From RZYX01 sp036654375 (lineage in GTDB: Bacteria > Bacillota > Clostridia > Oscillospirales > Acutalibacteraceae), in the NCBI GenBank assembly GCA_036654375.1, contig JAVVSD010000002.1, forward strand, positions 1 through 64,000: a DNA stretch of 64,000 bases, given 5' to 3'. Shown piece after piece: positions 63,551-64,000 of this stretch (its first letter is position 1; every line of letters begins with the position of its first letter). Under the pieces are notes generated by a model, which was given only the letters and a program-made list of their open reading frames with translations, had not been told where the DNA came from and did not search any database. Made by a program: the position numbers and the translations under genes.

Positions 63551-64000
63551 ATGTTTAAAATTATAAAAAAAGAAGGAAATGCAAGGCTTTGCGAATTCCA
63601 AACTGTTCATTCTACAGTTAAAACACCTGCATTTATGAATGTTGCAACCTGTGGTGCAATCAAAGGTGCGGTGTCTGCATATGATTTGGAGGGTATTGGG
63701 TGCCAAGTTCAGCTTTGCAACACATATCATCTTCATGTTCGTCCAGGTGATAAGCTTATTAGAGAAATGGGTGGATTACACAAGTTTACTGGCTGGGATA
63801 AAACAATTCTTACTGATAGTGGCGGATTTCAAGTGTTTTCACTTGCTGGATTAAGAAAAATTGAAGAGGAAGGTGTCCACTTTGCCTCTCATGTAGACGG
63901 AAGACACATTTTTATGGGTCCGGAAGAGAGTATGCAAATTCAGTCAAATCTTGGCTCAACCATTGCAATGGCTTTTGATGAATGTGTTGAAAATCCTGCA
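63551..64000 (+). CDS. tgt: tRNA-guanine transglycosylase (partial, cut by window end)
   Basis: First 150 residues of Tgt, which inserts preQ1 into tRNA anticodons. Seen: TVKTPAFMNVATCGAIKG, QLCNTYHLHVRPGDKLI and the catalytic Asp region ILTDSGGFQVFSLA (about 87-100), then FMGPEESMQIQ. The frame runs open to the window edge. GGGGGA precedes ATG 63551. The queA-tgt pair is one operon. Confidence 0.95.
   Translation, partial: MFKIIKKEGNARLCEFQTVHSTVKTPAFMNVATCGAIKGAVSAYDLEGIGCQVQLCNTYHLHVRPGDKLIREMGGLHKFTGWDKTILTDSGGFQVFSLAGLRKIEEEGVHFASHVDGRHIFMGPEESMQIQSNLGSTIAMAFDECVENPA

Overview
The window looks like a chromosomal segment of a low-GC, endospore-forming Clostridia bacterium (about one third GC by eye), most like the Oscillospiraceae/Ruminococcaceae gut lineages. 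Reasons: a complete spoIIIAA-AH operon and spoIIGA-sigE; Gram-positive wall genes with no outer-membrane genes; a reverse (rubredoxin-first) rubrerythrin beside a PerR-like repressor; an IspH fused to ribosomal-protein-S1 repeats; and a DUF5685/J-domain gene pair. The placement below class level is inference. I saw no rRNA, tRNA, CRISPR array, insertion sequence or prophage; this is core chromosome with a few lineage-specific islands.

Layout. 1-6.3 kb: pyrE, radC-like, uvrB, uvrA and a small membrane protein (+). 6.6-9.4 kb: a YfhO-type giant membrane protein (-). 9.5-14.4 kb: spoIIIAA to spoIIIAH. 14.6-25.7 kb: a long housekeeping operon, asp23-nusB-tsaD paralogue-xseA-xseB-ispA-dxs-tlyA-nadK-argR-recN-tyrS, closed by a perfect hairpin terminator. 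25.7-27.4 kb (-): rubrerythrin, PerR, a DUF1294 protein and a zinc-ribbon protein. 27.4-31.6 kb: a GHL10-type lipoprotein and a GHL-like/amidase_3 cell-wall protein. 31.9-36.3 kb (-): an SDR enzyme with a zinc-ribbon tail, a DivIVA-like/signal-peptidase-like fusion, and a Kef-type antiporter. 36.5-40.1 kb: metF, DUF5685, a J-domain protein with a Cys-rich tail, a polytopic membrane protein and a half-length AI-2E permease. 40.2-45.7 kb: RpiR regulator, YhiN-type flavoprotein, cmk, plsC and ispH-S1. 45.8-49.0 kb: a P-loop ATPase and a four-subunit 2-oxoacid:ferredoxin oxidoreductase. 49.2-53.8 kb: DUF2804 (-), a 5'-nucleotidase-like ectoenzyme and a secreted C39-type protease. 54.0-58.8 kb: spoIIGA-sigE, a ComEA-like protein, an MBOAT acyltransferase with a stub partner, and an exonuclease. 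58.9-62.5 kb (-): asd-dapA-dapB-ACT under a lysine riboswitch. 62.5-64 kb: queA and the start of tgt, cut by the window edge.

How the genes work together. Dxs, IspA and the IspH half of the fusion belong to isoprenoid synthesis (MEP pathway). The spoIIIA products build the mother-cell side of the feeding-tube channel, and SpoIIGA activates pro-sigma-E, which in known sporulators transcribes spoIIIA. Asd-DapA-DapB make dihydrodipicolinate-derived lysine, diaminopimelate for the wall and dipicolinate for spores, controlled by the riboswitch and possibly by a free-standing aspartokinase-type ACT protein. UvrA, UvrB, RecN and XseAB are DNA repair. PerR and rubrerythrin form an anaerobe's peroxide defence.

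The least explained items are the DivIVA-like/inactive signal-peptidase-like fusion next to the SDR/zinc-ribbon enzyme, the J-domain protein whose HPD motif reads HPT, the orphan ACT protein, the truncated partner of the MBOAT acyltransferase, and the 95-nt spoIIIAA/spoIIIAB overlap. No clearly new multi-gene defence or mobile system is visible.
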